A DNA stretch of 64,000 nucleotides from Colimorpha sp045222295 (GTDB lineage: Bacteria > Bacteroidota > Bacteroidia > Bacteroidales > P3), in contig JBGUXP010000005.1 of the NCBI GenBank assembly GCA_045222295.1, positions 22,288 to 86,287 on the forward strand. The letters are read 5' to 3'. Numbering within the stretch: the first letter of the stretch is position 1; each line of letters begins with the position of its first letter. The position numbers and the translations under genes were made by a program. A model generated the notes under the pieces. The model did no database searches and was not told the DNA's origin. It saw nothing but the letters and a program-made list of their open reading frames with translations. Positions 50,651-58,950 of the stretch are shown here, piece by piece.

Positions 50651-51016
50651 TTATTCCTTGACGCGGATTTTCTTCTCCTTGATACGGGCTTTCTTACCGG
50701 TGAGATCACGCAGATAGAAGATGCGGGCGCGGCGCACGGCACCGTGCTTGTTGACATCAATCTGCTCGATAAACGGACTGGCGAAGGGGAAGATACGCTC
50801 CACTCCGACGCCATTGGTGATCTTGCGGACAGTAAAGGTTTCAGTAGCTCCGCTTCCACTGCGCTGCAGCACAACGCCCTGGAAGTTCTGGATTCTCTCT
50901 TTGTTTCCTTCCTTAATCTTGTAATGGACAGTGATGGTATCGCCAGCCTTGAACTCGGGGAACTCCTTGCGCTCCACCAAATTCTCTACAAATTGCATTA
51001 TTTCAGTTTTTCCCAT
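50651..51016 (-). CDS. rplS: 50S ribosomal protein L19
   Basis: 121 aa; MQFVENLVERKEFPEFKAGD, VHYKIKEGNKERIQNFQG and KARIKEKKIRVKE fit L19 at the subunit interface. It follows rplT by 27 bp, an arrangement different from the usual trmD-rplS operon of other bacteria. Confidence 0.97.
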   Translation of the reverse strand: MGKTEIMQFVENLVERKEFPEFKAGDTITVHYKIKEGNKERIQNFQGVVLQRSGSGATETFTVRKITNGVGVERIFPFASPFIEQIDVNKHGAVRRARIFYLRDLTGKKARIKEKKIRVKE

Positions 51017-51043
51017 GACAAATAGAATTTTATAGGTTAATAA

Positions 51044-51388
51044 CTACTTTACCATCTTCACAACGGCGGCGAAAGCCTCGGGATTGTTCATGGCGAGGTC
51101 GGCCAGCACTTTGCGGTTAAGCTCGATGTTGTTCTTGTGAAGATTACCCATAAAGACGGAGTACGAGATACCATTGATGCGGCAACCGGCATTGATACGG
51201 TTAATCCACAGCGAACGGAATTCGCGCTTCTTGTTCTTTCTGTCGCGGTAGGCGTAGGTCTGACCTTTTTCCCACTTGTTCTTAGCGACGGTCCATACGT
51301 TTTTACCTCTGCCCCAATAACCTTTGGTGCGGTTGAGGATTTTCTTTCTGCGTGCTCTCGAAGCAACGGCATTTACTGATCTTGGCAT
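51044..51388 (-). CDS. rplT: 50S ribosomal protein L20
   Basis: 114 aa; MPRSVNAVASRARRKKILN, the basic tail, then the globular domain with RINAGCRINGISYSVFMGN. L20 assembles early on 23S rRNA and in other bacteria represses its own operon. The 124-bp gap to rpmI holds a short A/T-rich repeat. Confidence 0.97.
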   Translation of the reverse strand: MPRSVNAVASRARRKKILNRTKGYWGRGKNVWTVAKNKWEKGQTYAYRDRKNKKREFRSLWINRINAGCRINGISYSVFMGNLHKNNIELNRKVLADLAMNNPEAFAAVVKMVK

Positions 51389-51432
51389 AGATTTTTAATT
51401 TGTTTTTCGTTCAGGCGGCAGCCAGGCAATTC

Positions 51433-51465
51433 CGAATCCTAATTTCTAAATTCTAAATTTTAAGT
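51433..51465. repeat. Short repeat between rpmI and rplT
   Basis: Repeats of TTCTAAAT and TCTAAAT spaced 7-8 bp, of the heptamer type found elsewhere in the window. Confidence 0.6.
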
Positions 51466-51512
51466 AGCCTCTGCACTTGTTGGCACTAAACAATGGTTAA
51501 TAACTCCTGTTT

Positions 51513-51707
51513 TTACGCTAAAAGCATTCTTTTGACACGCTTCTCGTCATCACGGCTCACGAGGGCGGTATGGTCGAGGTTGCGCTTCTGAGTCGTCTCC
51601 TTCTTGGTCAGGATATGACTGTGGTAAGCATGCTTGCGTTTGATTTTACCGGTGCCGGTGAAGGTGAAACGCTTCTTGGCAGCGGCCTTGGTCTTCATTG
51701 TAGGCAT
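51513..51707 (-). CDS. rpmI: 50S ribosomal protein L35
   Basis: 64 aa; MPTMKTKAAAKKRFTFTGTG and KRKHAYHSHILTKK are typical of L35. It sits between infC and rplT in the conserved order. Confidence 0.97.
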   Translation of the reverse strand: MPTMKTKAAAKKRFTFTGTGKIKRKHAYHSHILTKKETTQKRNLDHTALVSRDDEKRVKRMLLA

Positions 51708-51754
51708 TACTTTACTGTTTTTTTAAGTTAGACTATATTTGATATACTTGGATT

Positions 51755-52321
51755 TCATTTCTTCGGCGCAATAATCATCAGCATCCTCTTGCCTTCGAGG
51801 CGCGGCATCTGCTCGGGCTTGCCATATTCCAGCAACGCCTCGGCAAATTTCAGCAGCTGCTGCTCGCCCTGCTCTTTGTAGACGATGGAGCGGCCACGGA
51901 AGAAGACGTCAACCTTCACCTTGTTTCCCTCCTTGAGGAAACGGATGGCGTGGTTGAGCTTGAATTCGAAGTCGTGGTCGTCGGTCTGCGGACTTAGGCG
52001 TATCTCCTTGATGACAATTTTCGTTGAGTTGGCCTTGCGTTCCTTCTCGCGCTTCTTCTGCTCGTAGAGGAATTTCTGGTACTCAATGATTTTGCACACC
52101 GGCGGGTTTGCCTGCGGTGAAATCATCACCAGATCCAAGCCTTCGTCGTAGGCTCGACGCAGTGCTTCCTTGGTGTTCATGATGGCGGGCTCCATGCCCT
52201 CGCCCACCACGCGCACCATCGGCACATCAATGCGCTCGTTGATGAGGTGATCGGGCTCTTTGCGGACAGGACCGCGGTTTCTGTTGTTCCCGACAGGAAT
52301 GGGTTTGAAAGGTGCTGCTAT
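51755..52321 (-). CDS. infC: Translation initiation factor IF-3 (likely ATA start)
   Basis: 188 aa if begun at the ATA codon 52321-52319, which lies 9 nt after AGGAG (52335-52331), one of the few clear Shine-Dalgarno sites here. It then reads AAPFKPIPVGNNRNRG and LINERIDVPMVRVVG, with the standard IF-3 N-terminus; starting at the first ATG (52225) would lose it. An in-frame TAG precedes the SD. Rare AUU/AUA starts on infC permit autoregulation in other bacteria, since IF-3 rejects them. C-terminal domain: KIVIKEIRLSPQTDDHDF. Confidence 0.93.
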   Translation of the reverse strand: MAAPFKPIPVGNNRNRGPVRKEPDHLINERIDVPMVRVVGEGMEPAIMNTKEALRRAYDEGLDLVMISPQANPPVCKIIEYQKFLYEQKKREKERKANSTKIVIKEIRLSPQTDDHDFEFKLNHAIRFLKEGNKVKVDVFFRGRSIVYKEQGEQQLLKFAEALLEYGKPEQMPRLEGKRMLMIIAPKK

Positions 52322-52414
52322 AACTTGGTTCTCCTATTTTTGTTGCCAATCAATGACAACTATTTATTTGATTTTAACACTCTTATACTACTTTCTTTTG
52401 TACAGTTAGAATTG

Positions 52415-52445
52415 CAAAAATACAACTTTTTATTATTCTGACAAA
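52415..52445 (-). promoter_or_regulatory. Promoter of infC
   Basis: Minus strand TTTG (52445-52442), 19-bp spacer, TATTTTTG (52422-52415), leaving about 85 nt of leader. It lets infC-rpmI-rplT be transcribed apart from thrS. Confidence 0.85.
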
Positions 52446-52458
52446 ATATTTTTAAGGG

Positions 52459-52493
52459 CTCCAGGGGCTTTAGGAGCCCTAAAGCCCCTGGAG
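52459..52493 (-). terminator. 15-bp perfect hairpin after thrS
   Basis: CTCCAGGGGCTTTAG (52459-52473) and CTAAAGCCCCTGGAG (52479-52493) with a 5-nt loop, starting 2 bp past the thrS stop. The following A/T-rich minus strand sequence includes TTAAAAATATTTT. Probable terminator of thrS, partly built of 9-mers like those in recN. Confidence 0.7.
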
Positions 52494-52495
52494 TC

Positions 52496-54457
52496 TTATT
52501 CCTTCGGGCTGAGAGCCTTGGTGTCGATGTCCTCGCGAATCTCCTTGAGGAAGTCGGCGAGCGTGGCGGCACCCTTGTCGCCGGCCTTGCGGTTCCACAC
52601 CGACACCACGCCGTCTTCCTGCTCTTTCTGTCCGACGATGAGGGCGTAGGGGATACGCTGCAGGCGCAGGTCGCGCAGCTTGTAGCCGATCTTCTCGGCA
52701 CGGGCGTCGACAGAGGAGCGGATACCGGCTTTCACCAACTCGGCATTGACGACATTGGCATAGTCCATGAACTTCTCCGAAATGGGGAGCACACGCACCT
52801 GCTCGGGGCTGAGCCAGGTGGGGAAAGCGCCCTCGTATTTCTCTATCAGCCAGGCCAGCGTACGCTCGTAGCAACCCAAGGAAGTGCGGTGAATGACGTT
52901 CGGACGCACCTTGTTGCCGTTCTGGTCGATATAGAACATGTCGTAGCGCGGTGCCAGCAGGGCATCCCACTGCACGGTGATCATCGTGTCTTCCTTGCCA
53001 TAGACGTTCTTGGCGTTGATGTCGACCTTGGGGCCGTAGAAGGCAGCCTCGTCGTCGTCCTCCACAAAGGGAATCTCAAGCTCGTTGAGGATATTGCGGA
53101 TATGCTGCTGGCTTTCTTCCCACTCTTCGGCTGTGCCGATATATTTCTTTGTGTTGGCAGGATCCCACTTGGAGAGGTGGTAAGTAACCTCCTGCTGCAG
53201 GCCGAGGGTCGTCAACACATATTTGGCCAGTGCCAGACAGCCCTTGAACTCCTCAACCATCTGGTCGGGACGCACGATAAGGTGGCCTTCGGAGATGGTG
53301 AACTGGCGCACACGTGTCAGGCCATGCATCTCACCGCTGTCCTCGTTGCGGAAGAGCGTGGAGGTCTCGCTATAGCGCTTCGGCAGGTCGCGGTACGACT
53401 TGGGAGATGCCTTGTAGACGAAATACTGGAACGGGCAGGTCATAGGACGCAGAGCCATCACCTCGGGATCCTCGACATCACCGATGATGAACATGCCGTC
53501 GCGGTAGTGCTGCCAGTGGCCGGAAATCTCGTAGAGGTCTTTCTTGGCCATGAGAGGCGTCTTGGTGCGGATATAGCCCCACTCGTTGTCCTCGAGGTCC
53601 TCAATCCAGCGCTGCAGCAGCTGCACGATCTTGGCACCCTTGGGCAGCAACAGAGGAAGACCCTGGCCGATGACGTCGACCACGGTGAAGAGCTCCAGCT
53701 CGCGTCCCAGTTTGTTGTGGTCACGGTTCTTGATGTTCTCCAGGTATTCCATGTGGGCCTCGAGGTCCTCCTTGCTGAAGAAGGCCACACCGAAGATACG
53801 GGTCAGCGACTTGCCGTTACGGTCGCCGCGCCAGTAGGTGTTAGAGTTGGCTATCAGCTTGAAGCCCTTGATGAGGCGAGTATTGAGCAGATGGGGACCC
53901 GAGCAGAGGTCCACGAAGTCGTCCTGACTGTAGATGGTGATGCGGGCATCGGGAGCGATGGCGTCGAGGAGTTCCAGCTTATAGGGCTCGTTCTTCTCCT
54001 CGAAGATCTTGCGGGCCTCGTCGCGCGACACAATCTGGCGCTCCAGACGCGTGGCTTTCTTGATGATGGACTTCATCTCCTTCTCGATGGCGTCGAGATC
54101 CTCACGGTTGAAGGGGCGGAAGTCGAAGTCATAGAAGAAGCCCTTGTCGGTCGAAGGACCAATGGTGAGCTTAGCCTCGGGATAGAGGTGCTTCACGGCC
54201 TCGGCCATGATATGGGCGGTGGTATGACGAAGGATGGCCAACGATTCGGGAGCAGTCTTGTCTAGCAGTTCAATCTCGCAGTCATTCTCAATGACATCTC
54301 TCAAATCCACCACGTTGCCGTCAATCTTGGCGGCGCAGTAGTTGTTCAACTCTTCTGGCTTCAGTTTCAGAATCATATCGATTATGGAACTGGGAGCTTC
54401 CACCTGAACATTACCTAATGGTTTGATATTCACGTTCATATTTATACTTTTTATCAA
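52496..54457 (-). CDS. thrS: Threonyl-tRNA synthetase
   Basis: Charges tRNA-Thr and edits Ser. 653 aa (or 647 from MNVNIKPLGN at 54439). TGS domain 1-65, editing SAD domain with HTTAHIMAEAVKHLYP, catalytic core with MALRPMTCPFQYFVYK (zinc Cys), RNEDSGEMHGLTRVRQF, and the C-terminal anticodon domain VRVLPISEKFMDYANVV. First gene of the thrS-infC-rpmI-rplT cluster. Confidence 0.97.
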   Translation of the reverse strand: MIKSINMNVNIKPLGNVQVEAPSSIIDMILKLKPEELNNYCAAKIDGNVVDLRDVIENDCEIELLDKTAPESLAILRHTTAHIMAEAVKHLYPEAKLTIGPSTDKGFFYDFDFRPFNREDLDAIEKEMKSIIKKATRLERQIVSRDEARKIFEEKNEPYKLELLDAIAPDARITIYSQDDFVDLCSGPHLLNTRLIKGFKLIANSNTYWRGDRNGKSLTRIFGVAFFSKEDLEAHMEYLENIKNRDHNKLGRELELFTVVDVIGQGLPLLLPKGAKIVQLLQRWIEDLEDNEWGYIRTKTPLMAKKDLYEISGHWQHYRDGMFIIGDVEDPEVMALRPMTCPFQYFVYKASPKSYRDLPKRYSETSTLFRNEDSGEMHGLTRVRQFTISEGHLIVRPDQMVEEFKGCLALAKYVLTTLGLQQEVTYHLSKWDPANTKKYIGTAEEWEESQQHIRNILNELEIPFVEDDDEAAFYGPKVDINAKNVYGKEDTMITVQWDALLAPRYDMFYIDQNGNKVRPNVIHRTSLGCYERTLAWLIEKYEGAFPTWLSPEQVRVLPISEKFMDYANVVNAELVKAGIRSSVDARAEKIGYKLRDLRLQRIPYALIVGQKEQEDGVVSVWNRKAGDKGAATLADFLKEIREDIDTKALSPKE

Positions 54458-54482
54458 TAATTCTACACTTTGATTCGAACTG

Positions 54483-54513
54483 CAAAGATACGAACTTTTT
54501 ATAATACAACAAA
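54483..54513 (-). promoter_or_regulatory. Promoter of thrS
   Basis: Minus strand TTTG (54513-54510), 19-bp spacer, TATCTTTG (54490-54483). Confidence 0.87.
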
Positions 54514-54891
54514 ATAATTTTATGACAAGTACCTCATAGCAGATAAAACGACATTCTCTGCACCGTGATGTACATCCAATTACTGCAACCCCACAACAGC
54601 CAAAAGTAGTGATTTTGCAGATTTGTCCTCTGTCAATTCAGAAATTATTTGTACTTTTGCACCATGAAACTGAAAGGATTATCTTTGCCTCACCATCGGC
54701 TTCGCTACGGACTTCCTTCTGATGATGGCGAGGGATGTGCTATCCTTGGTATCTTCTTGTCCTTCGGATAGATTCGAATAACAAGATAACTGCTATCGCC
54801 AAAAAGTGTCGTCAGAAAGGTTCGGTGACAATGACATGTTGTACTTTTGCAACATCAAAAAAAAACAAAAAAAACATTTAAAACAATCATT
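54514..54891. other. Intergenic region with two plus-strand -7 boxes
   Basis: TACTTTTG occurs at 54652-54659 and 54842-54849. A frame of 35 codons (54664-54771) follows the first, but its sequence resembles no protein. The second precedes the 43-aa gene. Upstream -33 boxes are weak. No other gene is seen. Confidence 0.5.
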
Positions 54892-55023
54892 ATGAACATC
54901 ATGAACACTCATCCGGCATTTGTATTTATCTTCGCGGTTATCTTTATCACCATGATTGTGTTCGGCCTCCTGAAAGAGCAGGAATTGAACAGGCAGATTC
55001 ATCACGACCACGACAAACAGTAA
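54892..55023 (+). CDS. 43-aa single-span membrane peptide
   Basis: Starts MNIMNTHPAFVFIFAVIF (a second ATG at 54901) and continues as FITMIVFGLLKEQEL. One membrane span covers residues about 8-27; the remainder is a polar, His/Asp-rich tail ending IHHDHDKQ. A -7 box lies about 43 bp upstream, and the LysR gene begins 18 bp after the stop, so it is probably co-transcribed with it and the permease. Not recognised. The tail could bind metal, but this is a guess. Confidence 0.55.
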   Translation: MNIMNTHPAFVFIFAVIFITMIVFGLLKEQELNRQIHHDHDKQ

Positions 55024-55041
55024 AGAAAATTCAAGAACAGA

Positions 55042-55938
55042 ATGGAACTAAGGCAATTGAAATACTTCGCCAAAGTGGCGGAATTGAAAAGCTTCTCAAG
55101 AGCGTCCGAGGTACTTTACGTCAGTCAAAGCACTTTGTCGCAGCAGGTACGCCAGCTCGAAGCCGAGTTGGGTGCCACTCTTCTGCAGCGTGACTCGCAC
55201 CGCGTCGAACTGACCGACTTAGGGAGGGCATTCCTCCCTTCCGCCCTGCGCACCCTCTCCGAAGCCGCCATCGGACAGGATTCAATATTGAATATAAAGG
55301 AACTGCGCTCAGGAGAACTGAATATCGGAAGCACCTTCACCTTCTCGTTGCTACTTGACATCGTAGTGCGCGAGTTTATCAACCGTTATCCGGGGGTGAA
55401 ACTCAATATCTTTTGCCAGAAGATGGACGAGCTGATGAATGCTCTCGACCAAGGAGAAATCGACTTGGCCCTCAGCTACCGTTCGAAGAAGTGTTACCCA
55501 AACATCGACTCCCACATCCTGTTCGACAATCAATTGGCAGTGGTTGTCAGCGAAACCCATCCTATGGCTCACGCCAAAGCAGTTAGTTTGGAGGAGTTGC
55601 AACACTACCAGCTGGCATTACCCATGCGCGGAATGCAAGCCCGCAATGCTTTCGAAAGTATTATTGCAAACCGCAACCTTAATTTCAACATCCAGTTGGA
55701 GACCGACGAACTGACAATTTTGCTGGGACTCATAGCATCTTCACACATGGTCACGCTCGTCTCACAGGCGACGGCGCACTACCATCACGGCTTGGTGGCG
55801 GTGCCACTGAAGGATGTCGAGGTGCCCATGGAGGGTTGCTACCATTTGCGTAGCGGCGGCCACATGAAATATGCCACCCAGGCTTTTGTAAAACATCTGG
55901 AAGAAAACAAAAACCTTGGTATCATCGGCATGATGTAA
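55042..55938 (+). CDS. LysR-family transcriptional regulator
   Basis: A 298-aa regulator. The winged-helix domain is MELRQLKYFAKVAELKSFSR, then SQSTLSQQVRQLEAELGATL. The effector domain starts about residue 90 (GELNIGSTFTFSLLLDIVV) and resembles the CynR group. It directly precedes the AspT-type permease, 20 bp apart, so probably controls it; the effector would be the transported anion. It may also act on the 43-aa gene upstream. Confidence 0.9.
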   Translation: MELRQLKYFAKVAELKSFSRASEVLYVSQSTLSQQVRQLEAELGATLLQRDSHRVELTDLGRAFLPSALRTLSEAAIGQDSILNIKELRSGELNIGSTFTFSLLLDIVVREFINRYPGVKLNIFCQKMDELMNALDQGEIDLALSYRSKKCYPNIDSHILFDNQLAVVVSETHPMAHAKAVSLEELQHYQLALPMRGMQARNAFESIIANRNLNFNIQLETDELTILLGLIASSHMVTLVSQATAHYHHGLVAVPLKDVEVPMEGCYHLRSGGHMKYATQAFVKHLEENKNLGIIGMM

Positions 55939-55958
55939 TCAGCTATAATAAGAAAACC

Positions 55959-57170
55959 ATGAATTGGATTCATCAACTACTGCTCGAACAGGGCGTGGCC
56001 AACACTCTCATTATCGTTGCCGCCATCATTGCCATTGGCCTGACGTTAAGCAAAATCAAGATGGGGCGCATCAACCTCGGCGTCACATGGATTCTCTTTG
56101 CCGGCATTGCCGCCGGACAGGCAGGATTCAGTATTGAGCCCTGCTCCGCACAGTTTATCAAAGAATTCGGCCTGATACTGTTCATCTACTCCATCGGCAT
56201 CGAAGTGGGTCCTAAATTCTTCGCCGCCTTCAAGACTGGGGGATTGCTCCTCAACGGGTTGGCGGCATCCATCATCGTGCTGGGATGCCTCACAGCGCTG
56301 GCTATCGGGGCACTGACGGGCACCGAACCGGCGGCTATGGTGGGAGTGCTATATGGCGCCGTGACCAACACTCCGGGGCTTGGGGCTGCACAGCAAGCAT
56401 ATGTCGACCTCGGAGGCAGCAGCGGCAACGAACTTTTTGCACAAGGCTATGCCGTCGCCTACCCCTTGGGTGTGGTGGGCATTATTCTGAGCATCACCAT
56501 CCTGCGAAGCCTTTTTCGCGTCAATTTGGAGCAAGAGAACCTTCTCTATCAAAAAAATGCCAGCCGCAACGGCTTGGAATTGCAGCGCGAGTTGGAGCGC
56601 ACACAGACCCCCAAACGGCATCAACCCAACCTCTTCTTTATCTTTATGGGTATTGCATTGGGAGTGTTAGTTGGTATGCTTCCCATCCACATTCCAGGCA
56701 TCTCCGTACCGGTTAAGATAGGTCTGGCCGGCGGCCCTCTTATCGTCAGCATCCTGCTCACCTACTTCGGCCCACGCATACATATCAACACCTACACCAC
56801 CGAGAGCGCAAACCTGATGCTTCGCCAGGTAGGAATCAGTCTCTTCATGGCCGTCGTGGGACTGGGTGCCGGAAAGGGTTTTATCCAAACCCTCCTTAAT
56901 GGAGGCTATCTTTGGGTGCTCTTTGGCGTGGTCATCACCATGCTACCCTGCCTGCTTGTGGGCGCCATTGCCCGCTGGGGGTGCAAGTTGAGCTATTTCA
57001 CCATCGCAGGGCTCATCAGCGGCGCCACAACAGATCCTCCAGCACTGGCCTACAGCAACAGTATCTGCGGAGGTAGTCAGGCTAACATAGCCTACACCAC
57101 TGTCTATCCCCTCGTGATGTTCCTACGCGTCCTCGCCGCACAACTTCTTGTCATCATCACCTGCACCTAA
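55959..57170 (+). CDS. AspT/YidE-family antiporter without RCK domains
   Basis: A 403-aa permease with about ten membrane spans in two homologous halves. The family motif appears twice: IKEFGLILFIYSIGIEVGP with LTGTEPAAMVGVLYGAVTNTP in the first half, and ISGATTDPPALAYSNS in the second. Family members of about 560 aa have two TrkA-C (RCK-C) domains between the halves; here only about 40 polar residues (NLEQENLLYQKNASRN...) connect them. It probably exchanges carboxylates (AspT exchanges aspartate/alanine). It is paired with the LysR gene. Confidence 0.83.
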   Translation: MNWIHQLLLEQGVANTLIIVAAIIAIGLTLSKIKMGRINLGVTWILFAGIAAGQAGFSIEPCSAQFIKEFGLILFIYSIGIEVGPKFFAAFKTGGLLLNGLAASIIVLGCLTALAIGALTGTEPAAMVGVLYGAVTNTPGLGAAQQAYVDLGGSSGNELFAQGYAVAYPLGVVGIILSITILRSLFRVNLEQENLLYQKNASRNGLELQRELERTQTPKRHQPNLFFIFMGIALGVLVGMLPIHIPGISVPVKIGLAGGPLIVSILLTYFGPRIHINTYTTESANLMLRQVGISLFMAVVGLGAGKGFIQTLLNGGYLWVLFGVVITMLPCLLVGAIARWGCKLSYFTIAGLISGATTDPPALAYSNSICGGSQANIAYTTVYPLVMFLRVLAAQLLVIITCT

Positions 57171-57290
57171 AATTGGCCCTGCTGAGCTTCAGAAAACTCT
57201 GGTAGTGAGAAATGCTCATTTTAAGATTTTTTTTTGTACTTTTGCACCTTGAAATGAAATTAATTTATCCCTATCATAATCAAAAATGCA

Positions 57291-58694
57291 ATGACGCTCG
57301 CTTTCCACCCACTGACAATTGCCGACCGTGAAGCGGTGCAGGCGGTGACGCTCGTCGCGGGGCGCCGTAATTGCAACTATACCTTCGCCAACCTCGTGGG
57401 GTGGCAGTTCTGGTTCCACACCGAGGTGTGTGTGCTCGCCGATGCTGTGGTGCTGCGTTTCAACCTCGACGGAAAGCGAGCCTATATGGTATGTACGGCA
57501 GGAGAGCTGTCGGACACACTCATCCAGGCCTTGCTGGACGACAGCGGCGGGAATCTTTTATTGCTCGGCCTCGAAGACTCGCAGGTAGCATCTCTGTCAA
57601 ATTCTCAATTCTCATTTTCCGTCGAGCCCCGCCGCAACCAGTACGACTACCTCTACCGTCGCGCCGACCTCACCGCGCTGCAAGGCGGTTTACTCAAGGT
57701 CAAGCGCAATCATGCCAACCGCTTCCGGACGGAGCATCCGGACTTTGAATATCGTCAGCTCACGCCCGAACTCTTCGACTCCTGCCGCCACCTCACTGCA
57801 ATATGGCAAGAGAAGAAAGAGGCCAGCGCGACCATCGATGCCGAACGGCGTGTGATGGAGACAGTCTTCTCCCATTGGGAGGACTTGAGGATGATGGGTG
57901 GCAGCATCTTCGCCGACGGCCGCATGGTGGCGTTCACCTACGGTGCCGCTGTCACCACCGACACCTTCGACGTCTGTATCGAGAAAGCCGACCGCAGCAT
58001 GGAGGGTGCTTTCGCCATCGTCAACCAGCAGTTTGCCGAGCATCTGCCGGAACAATACCGCTATCTGAACCGCGAAGAAGACATGGGAATTCCGGGGCTC
58101 CGCAAAGCCAAACTGTCTTATCATCCAGAGATACTTTTGAGCTATAACGCCATTGCTTTCAAGGAGACAGAAAACAGAAAACAGGAGATAAGGAGACAAA
58201 ATATGCATTATTCGCTACATAGAATGACCGAGGAGGATGCTGCGCTGACCGTCGACTGGATGGTTCGGCAGTATGACTTCGACCGTGCCGAAGTGGCAGA
58301 GTGGGTGCAGAACCTGCATTTCAACTGGCCGCTGAGCGTCAAAGCTTTGGACAAAAGCGGCAATGTGATAGGGTTGCTGAACATGAGCGACTACCGCATA
58401 GAGGAAGAAACGCCGCAGATGCTCACCGACGCTCCCGAACTTCTGGCGAGCCTCAACGCCCGGCGCTATATCGCGGTCTTTTCCTTCATCGTCGACAAAC
58501 CTTGGCGCGGCTCCCGACTGAACTACGACATGCTGATGTCCATCATGCCCGAACTGAAGGCACGCTACGACTTTGTCTTCATCCCCGTGCTGCTCCGTCT
58601 CAAAACGCATCAATACTGGCAACGTTGGGGTGCAACAGAATTTTACCGCGACGCAGAATGCGTGTATTACAAGTTGGAATTAAACACACCTTAG
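57291..58694 (+). CDS. Two fused acyltransferase-like domains (DUF2156 + GNAT)
   Basis: 467 aa. Residues 1-290 are DUF2156-type (phosphatidylglycerol lysyltransferase-like GNAT fold: VGWQFWFHTEV, KVKRNHANRFRTEHPDFEY, YLNREEDMGIPGLRKAKLSYHP). From Met305 a second, GNAT-like domain begins MHYSLHRMTEEDAALTV. The joining peptide, KETENRKQEIRRQN, is encoded by heptamer units (ACAGAAA), and 58203 looks like the former start of a separate gene. A second repeat-derived stretch, SLSNSQFSFSVEP, occurs at about 102-114. A -7 box TACTTTTG at 57237-57244 precedes it. The substrate is unknown. Confidence 0.8.
   Translation: MTLAFHPLTIADREAVQAVTLVAGRRNCNYTFANLVGWQFWFHTEVCVLADAVVLRFNLDGKRAYMVCTAGELSDTLIQALLDDSGGNLLLLGLEDSQVASLSNSQFSFSVEPRRNQYDYLYRRADLTALQGGLLKVKRNHANRFRTEHPDFEYRQLTPELFDSCRHLTAIWQEKKEASATIDAERRVMETVFSHWEDLRMMGGSIFADGRMVAFTYGAAVTTDTFDVCIEKADRSMEGAFAIVNQQFAEHLPEQYRYLNREEDMGIPGLRKAKLSYHPEILLSYNAIAFKETENRKQEIRRQNMHYSLHRMTEEDAALTVDWMVRQYDFDRAEVAEWVQNLHFNWPLSVKALDKSGNVIGLLNMSDYRIEEETPQMLTDAPELLASLNARRYIAVFSFIVDKPWRGSRLNYDMLMSIMPELKARYDFVFIPVLLRLKTHQYWQRWGATEFYRDAECVYYKLELNTP
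57597..57621. repeat. Heptamer repeat in the DUF2156 domain
   Basis: AATTCTC, AATTCTC, ATTTTCC units encoding NSQFSFS. Confidence 0.65.
58164..58194. repeat. Heptamer repeat in the fusion linker
   Basis: ACAGAAA, ACAGAAA, ACAGGAG then ATAAGGAG; translates to TENRKQEIRR. Confidence 0.75.
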
Positions 58695-58762
58695 GCCAGA
58701 ATACCTTTGACCTAATTTTAGCAGGTATCCGCTACCTGCTTCCTTCCACCTTTCTCCCTTAC

Positions 58763-58807
58763 TTCGACCATCGTTTAACCATATAATATGGTTGAAATAT
58801 GGTCGAA
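58763..58807. repeat. Nested inverted repeat
   Basis: TTCGACCAT (58763-58771) with ATGGTCGAA (58799-58807) outside, AACCATAT-A-ATATGGTT (58777-58793) inside. A cruciform-prone site between the fused acyltransferase gene and the convergent gene at 58951. Confidence 0.75.
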
Positions 58808-58893
58808 GGATGGAATAAGGATGGTTGAAAATACCTTGTTAATCCCTACCAATCACCTGCCACAAAGGAATCATAACGGCCTCCTGCAAGCAA

Positions 58894-58920
58894 AAGAGCC
58901 GCCCATCGCGGGCGGCTCTT
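58894..58920 (-). terminator. Terminator of the gene at 58951
   Basis: AAGAGCCGCCC (58894-58904) and GGGCGGCTCTT (58910-58920), 5-nt loop, followed by TTTT on the minus strand. Confidence 0.82.
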
Positions 58921-58950
58921 GGTGTGTCTGTAGGGTTTTCCGCTGTGGGG

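Noticed and set aside
54664..54771. 35-codon frame after a TACTTTTG box
   Set aside because: No hydrophobic segment, no start signal beyond the -7 box and no resemblance to any protein; too weak to call a gene.
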